Assembly: GCA_045545635.1 (NCBI GenBank)
Contig: JAZQBI010000069.1
Location: forward strand, 1 to 64,000
Direction: 5' to 3'
DNA: 64,000 nt
Origin: RGIG8748 sp045545635
GTDB lineage: Bacteria; Bacillota; Clostridia; UMGS1810
Shown: piece after piece, positions 51,025-61,942 of the stretch
Numbering within the stretch: position 1 is the stretch's first letter
Layout: the number at the start of each line of letters is the position of its first letter
Notes under the pieces: model-generated
What the model was told of the DNA's origin: nothing
Database searches by the model: none
Seen by the model: the letters and a program-made list of their open reading frames with translations, nothing else
Made by a program: the position numbers and the translations under genes

Positions 51025-54000
51025 ATGAAAAGATTTTTTGCATTTTTATTGGTGCTTGCCATCACTTTAGGGGCAATGCCAATGGGCATTATGGCTTCCG
51101 GCGAGGTGTACACTGACTTTGTGAAAGGAAGCATAGAAGATAACCTTGTAGTAAACTTCAAGGACTCCTTCTGGCATGCCAACACCCTCAACGATTCCAG
51201 AGTTTCCCTTACGGGAATCAATTGGATCAACGGTGTGGGATATGCCGGTGCATCTATGACCGCCAAGGAGGATATACCTACGGTTGCTTCCCATTATGGC
51301 AGTGCAGGTATGGCAATAGGTACTTCAACCAATGCCACACATCCAAAGATAGAAAAAGAAGCAGATTCATACGCTATAGGCGAAAGATATGTCTTTAAAT
51401 TTGCGGCACGCAACATTAATCCCGACATTTCCGCTACCATAAGATTAGGTGTGTTCAACGGCACATATTCCGGTGTGGAATCCAGAGACTTTCTCCCCGT
51501 GACAGAGTATCCAAACGGTGAGATAGTGCTTCCTCAAAGCGGAGAATGGGTTACTGTGGAGGTTGTTTTGCCATCCTCCCCAAACAGAGCTGTTCCCGCA
51601 ATACGTCTTGGCTTTGTCAAAGGCACCAAAGCAGGTGCATCGGTAGAGTTCAATGCCTGCCATCCCGGTGTTCAGCAGGTCTACTATGCGGAGGAAACTG
51701 CTCACAGCATAGAGGCAGACATTGTTTCTGGCGAGAATACACTGGGTGCAAAAGCCTCCATAACTCTCACCGCTTCGGTATTCAATCAGCTTGAAGAAAA
51801 AGGCAACTTAAGTCAGGAATTTGACTGGGCTTTGCTTGACTCCCAAAAAAGCCAAGTAACCGAAGGCTACACCATTACGGATAATGGCACAAGTGCCAAT
51901 GTTACCTTTGCAAATACAGATCTCAATAATGGCGATTACACAATAGTTGCCACCTCAAGGGAATACGGAATTTCAAGATTTATTCCCATAACTGTCAGGG
52001 CAAAATTTGAGCTTCCCGAGTACATTCCTGTTTCCTCTGATGATAACCTTATCGAAACACCCACAAAGTCATCTATGGTAAGCACCGGAACATCCAATAT
52101 CGTACACGGCAAGACAGACGGTCTTACATATCCTGAAATATATACGGTTTGTGCAAGTGCAGATGTTGATGCACCTGCACACACCTGCTATGAGCACGGT
52201 TTCCTGTACAAAAAGCTTGAGCCCGAGGGCGGCTATGTTGCAGGCGATAAATATGTTTTTTCTGTTTGGGTACGAAACTCCGGAGATGCTCCCACAAACT
52301 TTATTGCAGGACTTTCCAATGCGTATAATGTACCTACACAATACGGTTCCAACCACGGAAGCGAAGGCATATATCTTCCCAATGACGGCAAGTGGTATCA
52401 CTACAAGGAGATATTCACAATGCCGGGTCCCAGGCCTATACTTAGTGCAGGCTTGCCTGCAGGAACAAAGGCAGGTGCCTCGGTAGATATCAATCTTACA
52501 AATTCCGAACTTTCACCCTCTTATTTTGCAAAAGAGGTTGTTGCGGATATAGAGGCAGCAGCTTCAAAGCTTACTGCAAATAAGGGCGAAACAATTACGA
52601 TTGATGCCACTGTGGCAAATCAGCTTGGAGATGAAGGTTCACTGGCTCAGAACTTCAAGTGGGATGTTCTGGACGAGGATAAAAACTACAAGGATAGCGG
52701 TTATACCTTAAGTGCAGACGGTGACAAGGCATCTCTTACTGTTAATACGGAAGAAGCAGAAAACATATATGTGGCGGTAACTTCAACCGATTACAATATA
52801 GTGCGTATGGTTCCCGTATCTGTAAACGGAAAGAAAGCTTTTGTGGATTTTGTAAAAGGCGAAATGCCTAAGAATCTCATTGCAGATCCCACCGCAACAG
52901 ATCATTTTGCAGATGCAAGTGCAAACTACAATGTGGAGGAAACCGGTGATTACAGACTGGAGCTTTCCAGTACATTTACCGCAAAGGCAGATGTTACATC
53001 CTATGGTGCAGCTCACACCAAAGCCAGCGGTTTCCTTATCAAAAGCGGAAACACAGGAATCAGCACAGATTCCCTTCTTACAGGCGGAACTCCGTATGTG
53101 TTCAGTGCCGATGTAAAGAATGCCAACGGCACAGGGGACATTGTTCTTGACGTGAGCCTCAGTAACTCAAATTACTGGACTGCGTCAAAACCTGTGGAAA
53201 CCTCCGCCGGCTACACAATTCCTGCAGGAGACGAATGGTACAAGGTTGCCGCAACCATGAAGCTTCCCGGTGACGTGGGAGCAGAATACAAGCCTTACCT
53301 TATCTTTGGCTTTGGTATAGGCACCAATGCAGGAGACAAATTTGAATTAAACAGAAAATACCCCACGGCAGATGCAATGTACTTTGCACCCGAGGAGGCA
53401 TATGACATAAAGGTAACCAATCTTTCGGACAGTATGACGGTACAAAAGGGTAACGAAATTTCCTTTGGTGCCGAGGTATTGAATCAGATTGGTTCCACAG
53501 GATACTTAAATCAGAACTTTACCTGGTATGTAAGAAAAGCTGACAACACAGATGCTTCATCTTACTTTACCCTTGAAATAAGCGAAGACACAAAAACAGT
53601 AACCCTCATTCCCAAGTCAAAGGCAAAGGGCGGTAAATATACCGTAATTGCCGCATCTGATGACTATGAGGAGCTTGTGAGGTTTGAGGACTTTGTAGTT
53701 GCGGATTCCTCCACAACTCTCTATGTAGCTGTTGACGGAAGCGACAGTGCAGAGGGCACATCTTCCGAGCCTCTTGCAACACTTCAGGGTGCAATTGACA
53801 AAGTTGCAGAACTCAGAAAAAATAATATAACTGTAAACGAGGTTATATTTGCCCCCGGAGAATACCGTTTTACAGAAGGTGCGGTTTTTGGTAAAAAGGA
53901 TGTTTACGATGTTCCCGTTACATTTAAGGCAGAAGAAAAGGGAACAGTAGTATTCAAAGGCTCCCAAAAGCTAAATCCCACAGACTTTAAGCTTGTGGAA

Positions 54001-56376
54001 GATGATAGCATTACATCACGCTTTGCTCCCGGTATGAAAGGCAAGATATACAGTCTGGATCTTGCAAAGGCAGGATACACTCCCGCGGATATAACAGATG
54101 TAACCCTCATTAACGGTCAGTACGGTCTCACAAGTCAGGGTGAATTCAACACCCTCTATTATGACGGTGTTGAGCAGACTGTTTCTCAGTGGCCCGACAG
54201 CGGTTATGCCATAAAGGGCGATCAGGAGCAGTACAATTCAAACAGTGTCAACTCAAAGGACGGTCTCTCCTTTACATATTACAGAAGCGATATAGACCTT
54301 ATGCTTCCCTCCATCAACTGCGACAGATGGGCAGATGCAAAGAATTTCTGGATTTCTTCTTTTGAGCCCTACGATTACAGCAGGTTCAGATATTATGTAA
54401 AATCCATTGATACCACGTCTCACACAATTACGATTTGCGATAACCCCGCTCAGAAGCTTGCAAATGAGCGTTCGGGAAGATGGAAAGCATTTAACTTAAT
54501 AGAGGAAATCACTCTCCCCGGCGAATATGCCATAGATACGGAAAATATGATGCTCTACTATTATCCCCAGGGTGCACTGGGTACCTGCGATATAGAGTTT
54601 TCCACACTTTCCGGTGCTATGATAAGTATTGCCAATTGTAAGAACATCATATTTGACTCTATTGTATTTACCCAGACACGGGATGATGCAATAGTAATGA
54701 CAGATGTAAGTGATATATCAATCCTTAACTGTGATTTTACCGACATTGCTTCCATTGCTGTTCAGACTTCGGGTTCACAGTATGCCGTAAGCGGCAGAGA
54801 AAGCTGGCAGGCACAGCGTAAGAACGGTGCCAATAATGTAGTTGTAAAAGGCAACAACTTTATTAACATCGGTCAGACAGCGGTTCAGCTATCCGGCAGC
54901 GGCGATGTGGATACTCTCACAAGTTCGGGCAACTTAATCGAAGATAACTACATAAACAATACCTCCAACAAGTCATTCTGGGAGGCGATAGTTCTCGGCG
55001 GCTGCGGAGTAACTGTACGAAACAACAACATAAGCTCCGTTCCCATGCAGGCAATAAGAGCCTGGGGCAGTAACCACCTCATAGAATACAACGAAATCTA
55101 CGATGTAGTTACCGAGGATGCCGACTGTGCGGCTATCTACTGGGGCGGAAGCTCAATCTTTCAGGGTACGGTAGTCCGTTACAACTATATTCACGATACC
55201 GTGGGTACAGTGTCCGGCGGTCAGGTTGGTATTTATTGGGACGATATGCAGCTCGGTCAGAGTGCAAAGTACAATATCCTTGCAAACCAGGACATAGACT
55301 TTAACTCCAACGGTGCAGGAGCAACGGTGCACAGCTACAACACCACCTATGTTGCAAACAAGCACCTTAACCATCACGACCACGCATCCCGCGGTGAGGA
55401 CACAATAACAAGAGACTTAAACTATACCTCTCTTGAAGCAATACGAAATGATATTGCAGACCTTGACCTTTACTACAAGAGATATCCCTATCTTGAAAAT
55501 GTAATAGGCAAGGGTAACAATCCAACAAAGTACACAAGTATTATAGGTAATCTTGCAGTAGATGTTGGCGGAGTGTATCTCCAGAGCAACGCACCAAAAT
55601 ATGCGGTTATATCAGGAAACACTCAGCTTGATTCCACAGATGCGTTTAATGATGTTGATTCGCAGGATTTCCGACTCAGAGCGGATTCGGAGCTTGCAAA
55701 GGCTAATCCCCACATTCTCAATACCGAAAACTTCGATATAGAAAAAATCGGTCTTTTGAGAGAATTTGCCCTTGGCACCTTTGATGCTGCCTATCCTGCA
55801 AACGGACAGTATGTTTCAGGTGAGATAGGACCTATAACCCTTTCCTGGAATACGGCGGCAGGTGCAAACCGCTATAATGTCATTGTGGCAAGGGATGCGG
55901 CACTTACAGATGTTGTGTTTGAAGACACTCTTATGTACAGCAATGTTATGCTCCCGTCACTTGAAAACGGCACATACTACTGGAAGGTGACTGCGGTTAA
56001 CACCTCAAGGGAATTTGCATCCCAAAAGGATGCAGAGGGAGGAGTAAGAAGGTTTATTGTTTCCTCCGCTCCTGCAGATGTTGCAATAACCGAGCCGATA
56101 GTCACTGATTCTGACAGTCTTGACTTCCGCATTACATACAACGGTTCCGACTCGCTTTGCTTTGATGTGTATGTGGCAGGCTACTCGGATGACGGAAAAC
56201 TTGAGTTTGCAAATGTGCACGCAATAGAGAATGCTGCAGGCGGCAGCTCCTTTGACATAAACAGCATAGTAAATGACAACAAGCTCAAGGGATGCACAAT
56301 GTTTAAAATATTCACCTGGAAGAATGGTCTTGTACCTCTCAAAGGCGGATTTAAGATGTTTTACAATAAAAAATAA
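51025..56376 (+). CDS. Giant exported beta-helix protein with three CBM/Ig-like modules
   Basis: A 1783-residue exported protein. After a signal peptide (to about residue 25) come three related modules of about 270-290 residues (roughly 36-325, 333-604, 605-893). Each has a CBM-like beta domain with a KAGASV/NAGD mark, a YFAKE-type linker and an Ig-like domain with NQxGxxG. A right-handed parallel beta-helix follows (about 897-1585), opening LYVAVDGSDSAEGTSSEPLAT and including DADCAAIYWGG and GIYWDDMQ. Then come an Fn3-like domain (about 1590-1680) and a short C-terminal domain. The beta-helix resembles GH141-like and pectinase-type enzymes, but the family is not certain. No SLH domain is present, so cell attachment may be through the partner proteins downstream. 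Confidence 0.82.
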   Translation: MKRFFAFLLVLAITLGAMPMGIMASGEVYTDFVKGSIEDNLVVNFKDSFWHANTLNDSRVSLTGINWINGVGYAGASMTAKEDIPTVASHYGSAGMAIGTSTNATHPKIEKEADSYAIGERYVFKFAARNINPDISATIRLGVFNGTYSGVESRDFLPVTEYPNGEIVLPQSGEWVTVEVVLPSSPNRAVPAIRLGFVKGTKAGASVEFNACHPGVQQVYYAEETAHSIEADIVSGENTLGAKASITLTASVFNQLEEKGNLSQEFDWALLDSQKSQVTEGYTITDNGTSANVTFANTDLNNGDYTIVATSREYGISRFIPITVRAKFELPEYIPVSSDDNLIETPTKSSMVSTGTSNIVHGKTDGLTYPEIYTVCASADVDAPAHTCYEHGFLYKKLEPEGGYVAGDKYVFSVWVRNSGDAPTNFIAGLSNAYNVPTQYGSNHGSEGIYLPNDGKWYHYKEIFTMPGPRPILSAGLPAGTKAGASVDINLTNSELSPSYFAKEVVADIEAAASKLTANKGETITIDATVANQLGDEGSLAQNFKWDVLDEDKNYKDSGYTLSADGDKASLTVNTEEAENIYVAVTSTDYNIVRMVPVSVNGKKAFVDFVKGEMPKNLIADPTATDHFADASANYNVEETGDYRLELSSTFTAKADVTSYGAAHTKASGFLIKSGNTGISTDSLLTGGTPYVFSADVKNANGTGDIVLDVSLSNSNYWTASKPVETSAGYTIPAGDEWYKVAATMKLPGDVGAEYKPYLIFGFGIGTNAGDKFELNRKYPTADAMYFAPEEAYDIKVTNLSDSMTVQKGNEISFGAEVLNQIGSTGYLNQNFTWYVRKADNTDASSYFTLEISEDTKTVTLIPKSKAKGGKYTVIAASDDYEELVRFEDFVVADSSTTLYVAVDGSDSAEGTSSEPLATLQGAIDKVAELRKNNITVNEVIFAPGEYRFTEGAVFGKKDVYDVPVTFKAEEKGTVVFKGSQKLNPTDFKLVEDDSITSRFAPGMKGKIYSLDLAKAGYTPADITDVTLINGQYGLTSQGEFNTLYYDGVEQTVSQWPDSGYAIKGDQEQYNSNSVNSKDGLSFTYYRSDIDLMLPSINCDRWADAKNFWISSFEPYDYSRFRYYVKSIDTTSHTITICDNPAQKLANERSGRWKAFNLIEEITLPGEYAIDTENMMLYYYPQGALGTCDIEFSTLSGAMISIANCKNIIFDSIVFTQTRDDAIVMTDVSDISILNCDFTDIASIAVQTSGSQYAVSGRESWQAQRKNGANNVVVKGNNFINIGQTAVQLSGSGDVDTLTSSGNLIEDNYINNTSNKSFWEAIVLGGCGVTVRNNNISSVPMQAIRAWGSNHLIEYNEIYDVVTEDADCAAIYWGGSSIFQGTVVRYNYIHDTVGTVSGGQVGIYWDDMQLGQSAKYNILANQDIDFNSNGAGATVHSYNTTYVANKHLNHHDHASRGEDTITRDLNYTSLEAIRNDIADLDLYYKRYPYLENVIGKGNNPTKYTSIIGNLAVDVGGVYLQSNAPKYAVISGNTQLDSTDAFNDVDSQDFRLRADSELAKANPHILNTENFDIEKIGLLREFALGTFDAAYPANGQYVSGEIGPITLSWNTAAGANRYNVIVARDAALTDVVFEDTLMYSNVMLPSLENGTYYWKVTAVNTSREFASQKDAEGGVRRFIVSSAPADVAITEPIVTDSDSLDFRITYNGSDSLCFDVYVAGYSDDGKLEFANVHAIENAAGGSSFDINSIVNDNKLKGCTMFKIFTWKNGLVPLKGGFKMFYNKK

Positions 56377-56393
56377 AAGGAAGGGAAGTTAAA

Positions 56394-59069
56394 ATGAAGA
56401 GAATATTAAGCACAATCCTTATTCTTGCAATGATGCTGTCTGTAATGCCTGTCATTGGTATGGCAGAGGAAACTGCAGATGCACCTTATGCAGACGGCGT
56501 AGGGGAAATTCCGGAAAATCTCTTTTCGAACCCCAAGAACTCATCATTGTGGTATACTAACCCCACATATGTAAACAGTACAACTGTTCAGACAAAGAAC
56601 GAGTGGACCTCCGACGGATTTGCAGGCTATGCCTTCAAAACAACAGGCATCGTTACAAACAAAACAAACGGTTGGCAGGTTGCCGCAGGCAGCAGATTGA
56701 TTCCGGCACAGTTTAACGACTATACTGCAACCGAGGGTGAGCACTATGTAATTAAGTTTGCCGTACGCTCCCTTACCGAAAACACCGGATTCGGTGTAAG
56801 GATCGGTACATGGAACGGTGCTTATTCCGGAACCAGTGCAGATGTAAGCCAAATTATGGATTACGAAAACGGTGTTGCGAATGTTCCCGGTGACGGCCAG
56901 TGGCATACAATAAAGGGCACATTACCTGCACTCAGGGCAAACGATATAAACGACAGCGGAAAGATTCGTATGGTTCTTGTTGGTATGGCAGCCGGAACTC
57001 CTGCAGATGTTACAATGGAGCTTAATAACCACTATAAGGAAATCCCCGATGATGTTCCTTACTTTGCAAAGGAAGAGGTTGCACAAATCAACCTCGAAGC
57101 CGATAAGGATGTTGTCGAAGCAGGTGACACAGTTACTCTTACTGCCGAGGTGTTAAATCAGATTGGTACTCAGGGTGCTATCGACCAGGAAGCGATTAAC
57201 TGGTATGTAACAAATGAAGAACGCACCGAGAAGATAGAGCTTGCAAATGCATTTGAATTTGACGGCTGTGAAATGACAGTCGGCACAGGTGCTCCTGCAG
57301 GAAACTACTATATAGTTGCAGAAAGTGCGGATAACACCGATGTGAGAAAGGGTGCAGCCATAACTGTCAAGGAACCCGTTAAGGAGGACTATGTTCCTGT
57401 TGACACAGAGGACGGCAAGGCTTACGACATTACTCTCACATGCACAAGTGAGGAAAGAGAATACTACACATCTTTAAACGAGCTTACACTTACAGCTTCC
57501 CTTGTAGACAAGGACGGAAAAACCGACGGAATAGACCAGAACGTAAGCTGGATAATTCTCGATTCCGAAAAGAGAAACGAGGTTACAGACGGCTTCTTTA
57601 CTGCATCCGAGGGCGGCAGCATCACCGTTAACTTCGATGCGGCACTTCCCGAGGGCACATACTATGTTCGTGCCTATAAGGATGGGGACGTAATGTTCGG
57701 TAAGAACTTCCCTGTGGTTATAGACAACACATATATTCTCAGAGATATTATTGAAGAAATTAATGATAATGACGAAAACTTAAAGGAAAATCTTCCCAAG
57801 TATCTTCCTTATATAGATGCAGAAAATGAGCTCTATGACGAAACAGACAAGGACAATTTTATTACTGTTCTTGCATCTATGGCAGAAGAGGAAGAATTTA
57901 CTGCAGATAATCTAAAAGAAAGATTTATGCTTGCCTGCATAATTTCTCTCCACAATATACCTTCCGAAAATGCGGAGCTTTTCGAGGGAACATCCTTTGT
58001 ATACGAAAAAGAGCTTGGACTGGATAAAATTGCAGATGGCGGCTCCGACCTTTATTCCAAGGTTTATGCAGAGGGCATTACCGATGCAGGAAGAGAAAAA
58101 ATAAAAAATGCTGTATCAATGGCAAAAACACAGAAAGATTTTGTTGATACATTCTGCAAAAGCACACTTCTTTGTGCAATTTCCGACAGTACATATCTTG
58201 GTACAAACTATGTAACAGAGCTTCTTACTAAGGAAAATCTGGAAGCCGCAGACATAGAGGCTGAGGGCTATCTTGCATCCGAGGCAAAAGAGCTTTATGA
58301 AGATGAAATAGCTCACAACACTCTCACAAAAGCACAGCTTGAAGAAATCCTCAAAGAAGAATATGAATATGAGGAGGAAACCTCCTCAGGCGGAAGCTCA
58401 GGCGGTTCAGGCAGCGGCGGAGGCCGTGGCGGCAGTGTGTCTGTTGCAGGTCCCGCGGTAAGCGTGCCTGTTGCTCCCAAGAATGAAGAAACCAAGGAAG
58501 ACAAAGAGGACAAGGATATAAGCTTTAATGATGTTGACGAAAAGCACTGGGCATTTGTAAACATTCAGTTCCTTGCAAAGCTTGATGTCCTTAAAGGTGA
58601 CGACAAAGGCAACTTCAATCCCGAAAAAGAGATTACAAGAGAGGAATTTGTAAAGGTTCTGGTAGAGGCATTTGACCTTGCCGGATCGGCAGATGTTTCC
58701 TTTGGCGATGTAAAGAGCGGTGCGTGGTACGAACAGTATGTAAAGACCGCTGTTGCAAACGGCATCATAAACGGTAAGGCAGACGGCACCTTTGGTGTTG
58801 GCGAAGCTGTAAGCCGTGAAGATATGTGTGTTATGATAGCCCGTGTTCTCAAAATGGGTGAGGATGCAGAAGGCTCTCTAGGTTATTCCGATGAGGCCAG
58901 CATTGCTCCATATGCAAAGAACGCAGTAAGCTATTTGAGCATGCTCAGTATGATAAACGGAATGCCCGATAACACCTTCCGTCCCAAGGATGCATGTACC
59001 CGTTCTCAGGCGGCAAGAGTTATTGCAGATATTCTCAACTATAATGTAATGGAGGTAAACGGCAAATGA
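56394..59069 (+). CDS. SLH-anchored protein with CBM/Ig-like module
   Basis: An 891-residue exported protein. The signal peptide ends near residue 23. Residues 36-326 are a fourth copy of the CBM/Ig-like module found three times in the preceding protein (YFAKEEV linker, NQIGTQG mark), and a second Ig-like domain covers about 345-445. A helical region follows, then a Gly/Ser linker (about 663-685) and three SLH repeats at about 709-884 (ITREEFVKVLVEAF, FRPKDACTRSQAARVIADIL). It probably binds polysaccharide and holds it, or the beta-helix enzyme, at the cell surface. AAGGAAGG precedes the ATG; the gene is 17 bp after its neighbour. Confidence 0.85.
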   Translation: MKRILSTILILAMMLSVMPVIGMAEETADAPYADGVGEIPENLFSNPKNSSLWYTNPTYVNSTTVQTKNEWTSDGFAGYAFKTTGIVTNKTNGWQVAAGSRLIPAQFNDYTATEGEHYVIKFAVRSLTENTGFGVRIGTWNGAYSGTSADVSQIMDYENGVANVPGDGQWHTIKGTLPALRANDINDSGKIRMVLVGMAAGTPADVTMELNNHYKEIPDDVPYFAKEEVAQINLEADKDVVEAGDTVTLTAEVLNQIGTQGAIDQEAINWYVTNEERTEKIELANAFEFDGCEMTVGTGAPAGNYYIVAESADNTDVRKGAAITVKEPVKEDYVPVDTEDGKAYDITLTCTSEEREYYTSLNELTLTASLVDKDGKTDGIDQNVSWIILDSEKRNEVTDGFFTASEGGSITVNFDAALPEGTYYVRAYKDGDVMFGKNFPVVIDNTYILRDIIEEINDNDENLKENLPKYLPYIDAENELYDETDKDNFITVLASMAEEEEFTADNLKERFMLACIISLHNIPSENAELFEGTSFVYEKELGLDKIADGGSDLYSKVYAEGITDAGREKIKNAVSMAKTQKDFVDTFCKSTLLCAISDSTYLGTNYVTELLTKENLEAADIEAEGYLASEAKELYEDEIAHNTLTKAQLEEILKEEYEYEEETSSGGSSGGSGSGGGRGGSVSVAGPAVSVPVAPKNEETKEDKEDKDISFNDVDEKHWAFVNIQFLAKLDVLKGDDKGNFNPEKEITREEFVKVLVEAFDLAGSADVSFGDVKSGAWYEQYVKTAVANGIINGKADGTFGVGEAVSREDMCVMIARVLKMGEDAEGSLGYSDEASIAPYAKNAVSYLSMLSMINGMPDNTFRPKDACTRSQAARVIADILNYNVMEVNGK

Positions 59070-61924
59070 TGAAGAGAATACTATCCTTCGCACTGGTACT
59101 TTGCCTTGTACTTGGCCTCGCTCCGTCCCTGGGTGCTTTTGCCTTTGATGCAGAAGCTTCCGGATATACAGAGGCAGAAGGACTCTTTATGAGTCTCGGC
59201 ATTATTGACAAAGACAGCTATGAGCCCATGTCAAAGCTCACCAGAGCAGAATTTGCATACATAATTGCAAAGACTGCAAGACTTGTAGATGATGATATAA
59301 CAAGCGTATGGCAGGAAGAGAATTTCGGGGATATTCCTCAGGGCACAGTAGAGCCCGCCACATCAATGTTTGATGATGTGGACCCTGCAAATGAGTACTA
59401 CGAAGCTATAGCCGCAGTAAAAACTGCAGGATATATGAACGGCGTGGGAGAAAATCTTTTTGCTCCCGACCTTCAGCTTATCACATCCGAAGCGGTAAAG
59501 GTTATTGTAGATACCCTTGGCTACGATGTTATGGCAAAAAATTACGGCGGATATCCCGATGGATATCTTACTGCCGCAAACAAGCTCAAGCTCCTATCCG
59601 GAGTTGGAAGTGCCTACAATGAATTTATAACCAAGGGCGACCTTTTTGCAATCCTCGGCAATGCTCTTGATGTTGGTGTTGGCGAATTTGTGGGCATCAG
59701 CGATGACTATCTGGAAATCAAAGGAAGCAAGGAAAACTCCTTTATGACCGAGGTTATGGGTATAGCCAAGGTAGAGGGAAGAATTACCGACAACGGTATT
59801 ACCGCAGTCAACTCCTCCACAAAGCTCGACAGCGACTATATGTCAATTGGCGGAATTAAGGTAATTCACTCCAAAAACACAAAGAAATTCCGTTCCCTCA
59901 TAGGAAGAGAAGTTACCGCTTACTATGACATTACCGATGAAACCAAGAATATTCTTGTTCATGTGGAAGATGCCGACAGAGATGTTACAGAAATATCTGC
60001 GGATAATTTTGCTTCATACAGCAATGGTGTAATAACTTACTATGACGGCAAAAAGAATGTGGATATCAACATTGGAAAAAATGCCCGTATGATATACAAT
60101 GGTGCATATCTGGGCAACTACACAGCTTCTGATTTTGATATTGAAGACGGTACCGTAACCGTTATTGATGCATCGGATATAAATCTTGTGATAGTTGAAG
60201 ATATGAAAAATATTTTTGTATCTACCGTAACCGAGACTTCCGTATATAGCAAGCTCAGCTTTGCCCCCATCGGAGACGAAATAAAGTCAATAAACCTTGA
60301 AGAGGGTGAGGAGTTTGACAATATCGACATCATAAGTGCCGATGGCAAGACTCTTACTGCATCCGATATAGGTGTTGGCGATGTGCTTTCCGTTGCGGCA
60401 AGCAAAAACGGTGAATATGCAAAAATAATAGTTTCCGAAAAAGTGCTTTCCGCCTCTCAGATTATTTCTTTTGACGGAGAAAATTACGAAACTTCCGAGG
60501 GAGAAATCACAGCATCCCAAGCATATACAAAGGCTATCAACAAAAATGATCCCGAATTTAACGCTCTTCACGATATCTACCTTAATGCTTACGGCAAAAT
60601 CGTATGGGTAGAAAAGGCAGGCGAAGCTGTTTCCGACAAGGTTGCAATTCTTCTGGATGCGGCAGACGGCTCCAACGGCTTTGCAGATGATTTTGCAGTT
60701 AAGTTCTATACAGACAACGGCAAGATTACAGTATATAAGCTCTCTGACAAGCTTACATTAAACGGAAAGAAAATTGATGTTAAGGATGCCCTGTCTACCC
60801 TCAAGGCAGAACAGGCAAAACCCGTTCTTTATGTGGAAAAAGACGGCATTGTGACAAAAATTACAACACCTGCTCCCTACGGTACAGACGGTTCCGTCGA
60901 TAAACGCGGTTGGTACAAGGTAACTCACGACATAGAACACTATGAACAGGGAAGCCTCTCCACAAACGACTGGAATGCATACAGATGGAAGTACTACTAT
61001 ATCTACTCCAATGCAGGTAACGGTGCGGCATACACCATCCGTACAGACGGAAGCCAGACAGGTCCCCGTGCATCTATACTTACTCATAATGCAAACACAA
61101 AGTTCTATTCTGTTCCTACAAATCCCGACGATTTTGACAATGACAAGTTCTTTAGCATAGTAACTAAGCCTTCTTTCCCCGAAAACGCATACTTTGCAAT
61201 AGACGGTTATTCCAGAACTGCAAAGAACCCCAGCCCCGAGGTTATGGTTCAGAGAAAGAACGCAAAGGGAAGCGGTACTCCCGGCGAGAGCAGTGCATTC
61301 CTTATTACCAAGGTTAAGAACGGTGTAAATGTGGATGAGGATAACATTGTAATTCTCGAAGGCTACGACATCAAACAGGGCAGTGCCAAGAAGAACTCCC
61401 TCAAGGTAAATGTTGATGCAATAATGCTTGACGAAGAAAATGAGGAAATTGACGTAAGTCAGAATGAGTCGGCAGTCGGCCCCAGAACCTACAAGGAGCT
61501 TGAAGCAGGCGATATCATCCGTTACAGCACAAATGCTCTTGGCGAAATCAACACAATGAGAATATCCTTTGACTACAACACGAAGAATGCATTTGAAAGA
61601 AGCGGCGGTTATCACACTGCATCCTACGGTGCTGTAATGAGTGTCAATGCCGATGCCCTCAAGGTTGTAACCGGCGGTCTTTTACCCGAGAACTTTGATT
61701 ACAGCAGTATCGAAAATGTTACATCAACCAGAGTATATCCGCTTCTTCCCAGCTCTGTTGTAATAATTGCAGAAAAGGATGCAAGAGGCTCACTCACATT
61801 CCGTATGGGAACAGCAGGGGACATCATAGCATACGAAAACACTCTTGTTCCCGGAGAATATGACAATGTTGCCACAGTTGCTCACTGGTTCGGCGGATTT
61901 TTGGCTACTGTTATATACAGATAA
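59066..61924 (+). CDS. SLH-domain surface protein
   Basis: A 952-residue exported protein with a signal peptide (ILSFALVLCLVLGLAPSLGAFA) and divergent SLH repeats in about residues 28-195 (LTRAEFAYIIAKTARL, YYEAIAAVKTAGYMNGVG, ITSEAVKVIVDTLGYD). The remainder consists of short beta modules like those in the S-layer-like protein at 43940 and the SLH protein at 21496; no enzyme domain is recognised. Its start overlaps the stop of the previous gene as ATGA with GGAGGT upstream, so translation is coupled. A second ATG directly after the first is an equal choice. Confidence 0.83.
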   Translation: MMKRILSFALVLCLVLGLAPSLGAFAFDAEASGYTEAEGLFMSLGIIDKDSYEPMSKLTRAEFAYIIAKTARLVDDDITSVWQEENFGDIPQGTVEPATSMFDDVDPANEYYEAIAAVKTAGYMNGVGENLFAPDLQLITSEAVKVIVDTLGYDVMAKNYGGYPDGYLTAANKLKLLSGVGSAYNEFITKGDLFAILGNALDVGVGEFVGISDDYLEIKGSKENSFMTEVMGIAKVEGRITDNGITAVNSSTKLDSDYMSIGGIKVIHSKNTKKFRSLIGREVTAYYDITDETKNILVHVEDADRDVTEISADNFASYSNGVITYYDGKKNVDINIGKNARMIYNGAYLGNYTASDFDIEDGTVTVIDASDINLVIVEDMKNIFVSTVTETSVYSKLSFAPIGDEIKSINLEEGEEFDNIDIISADGKTLTASDIGVGDVLSVAASKNGEYAKIIVSEKVLSASQIISFDGENYETSEGEITASQAYTKAINKNDPEFNALHDIYLNAYGKIVWVEKAGEAVSDKVAILLDAADGSNGFADDFAVKFYTDNGKITVYKLSDKLTLNGKKIDVKDALSTLKAEQAKPVLYVEKDGIVTKITTPAPYGTDGSVDKRGWYKVTHDIEHYEQGSLSTNDWNAYRWKYYYIYSNAGNGAAYTIRTDGSQTGPRASILTHNANTKFYSVPTNPDDFDNDKFFSIVTKPSFPENAYFAIDGYSRTAKNPSPEVMVQRKNAKGSGTPGESSAFLITKVKNGVNVDEDNIVILEGYDIKQGSAKKNSLKVNVDAIMLDEENEEIDVSQNESAVGPRTYKELEAGDIIRYSTNALGEINTMRISFDYNTKNAFERSGGYHTASYGAVMSVNADALKVVTGGLLPENFDYSSIENVTSTRVYPLLPSSVVIIAEKDARGSLTFRMGTAGDIIAYENTLVPGEYDNVATVAHWFGGFLATVIYR

Positions 61925-61942
61925 TGAAAGGTGCGAAATAAT

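Noticed and set aside
60758..61615. Minus-strand open frame of 285 codons inside the SLH gene at 59066
   Set aside because: Cysteine-rich, unstructured-looking product without start signals; a shadow of the codon bias of the plus-strand gene.
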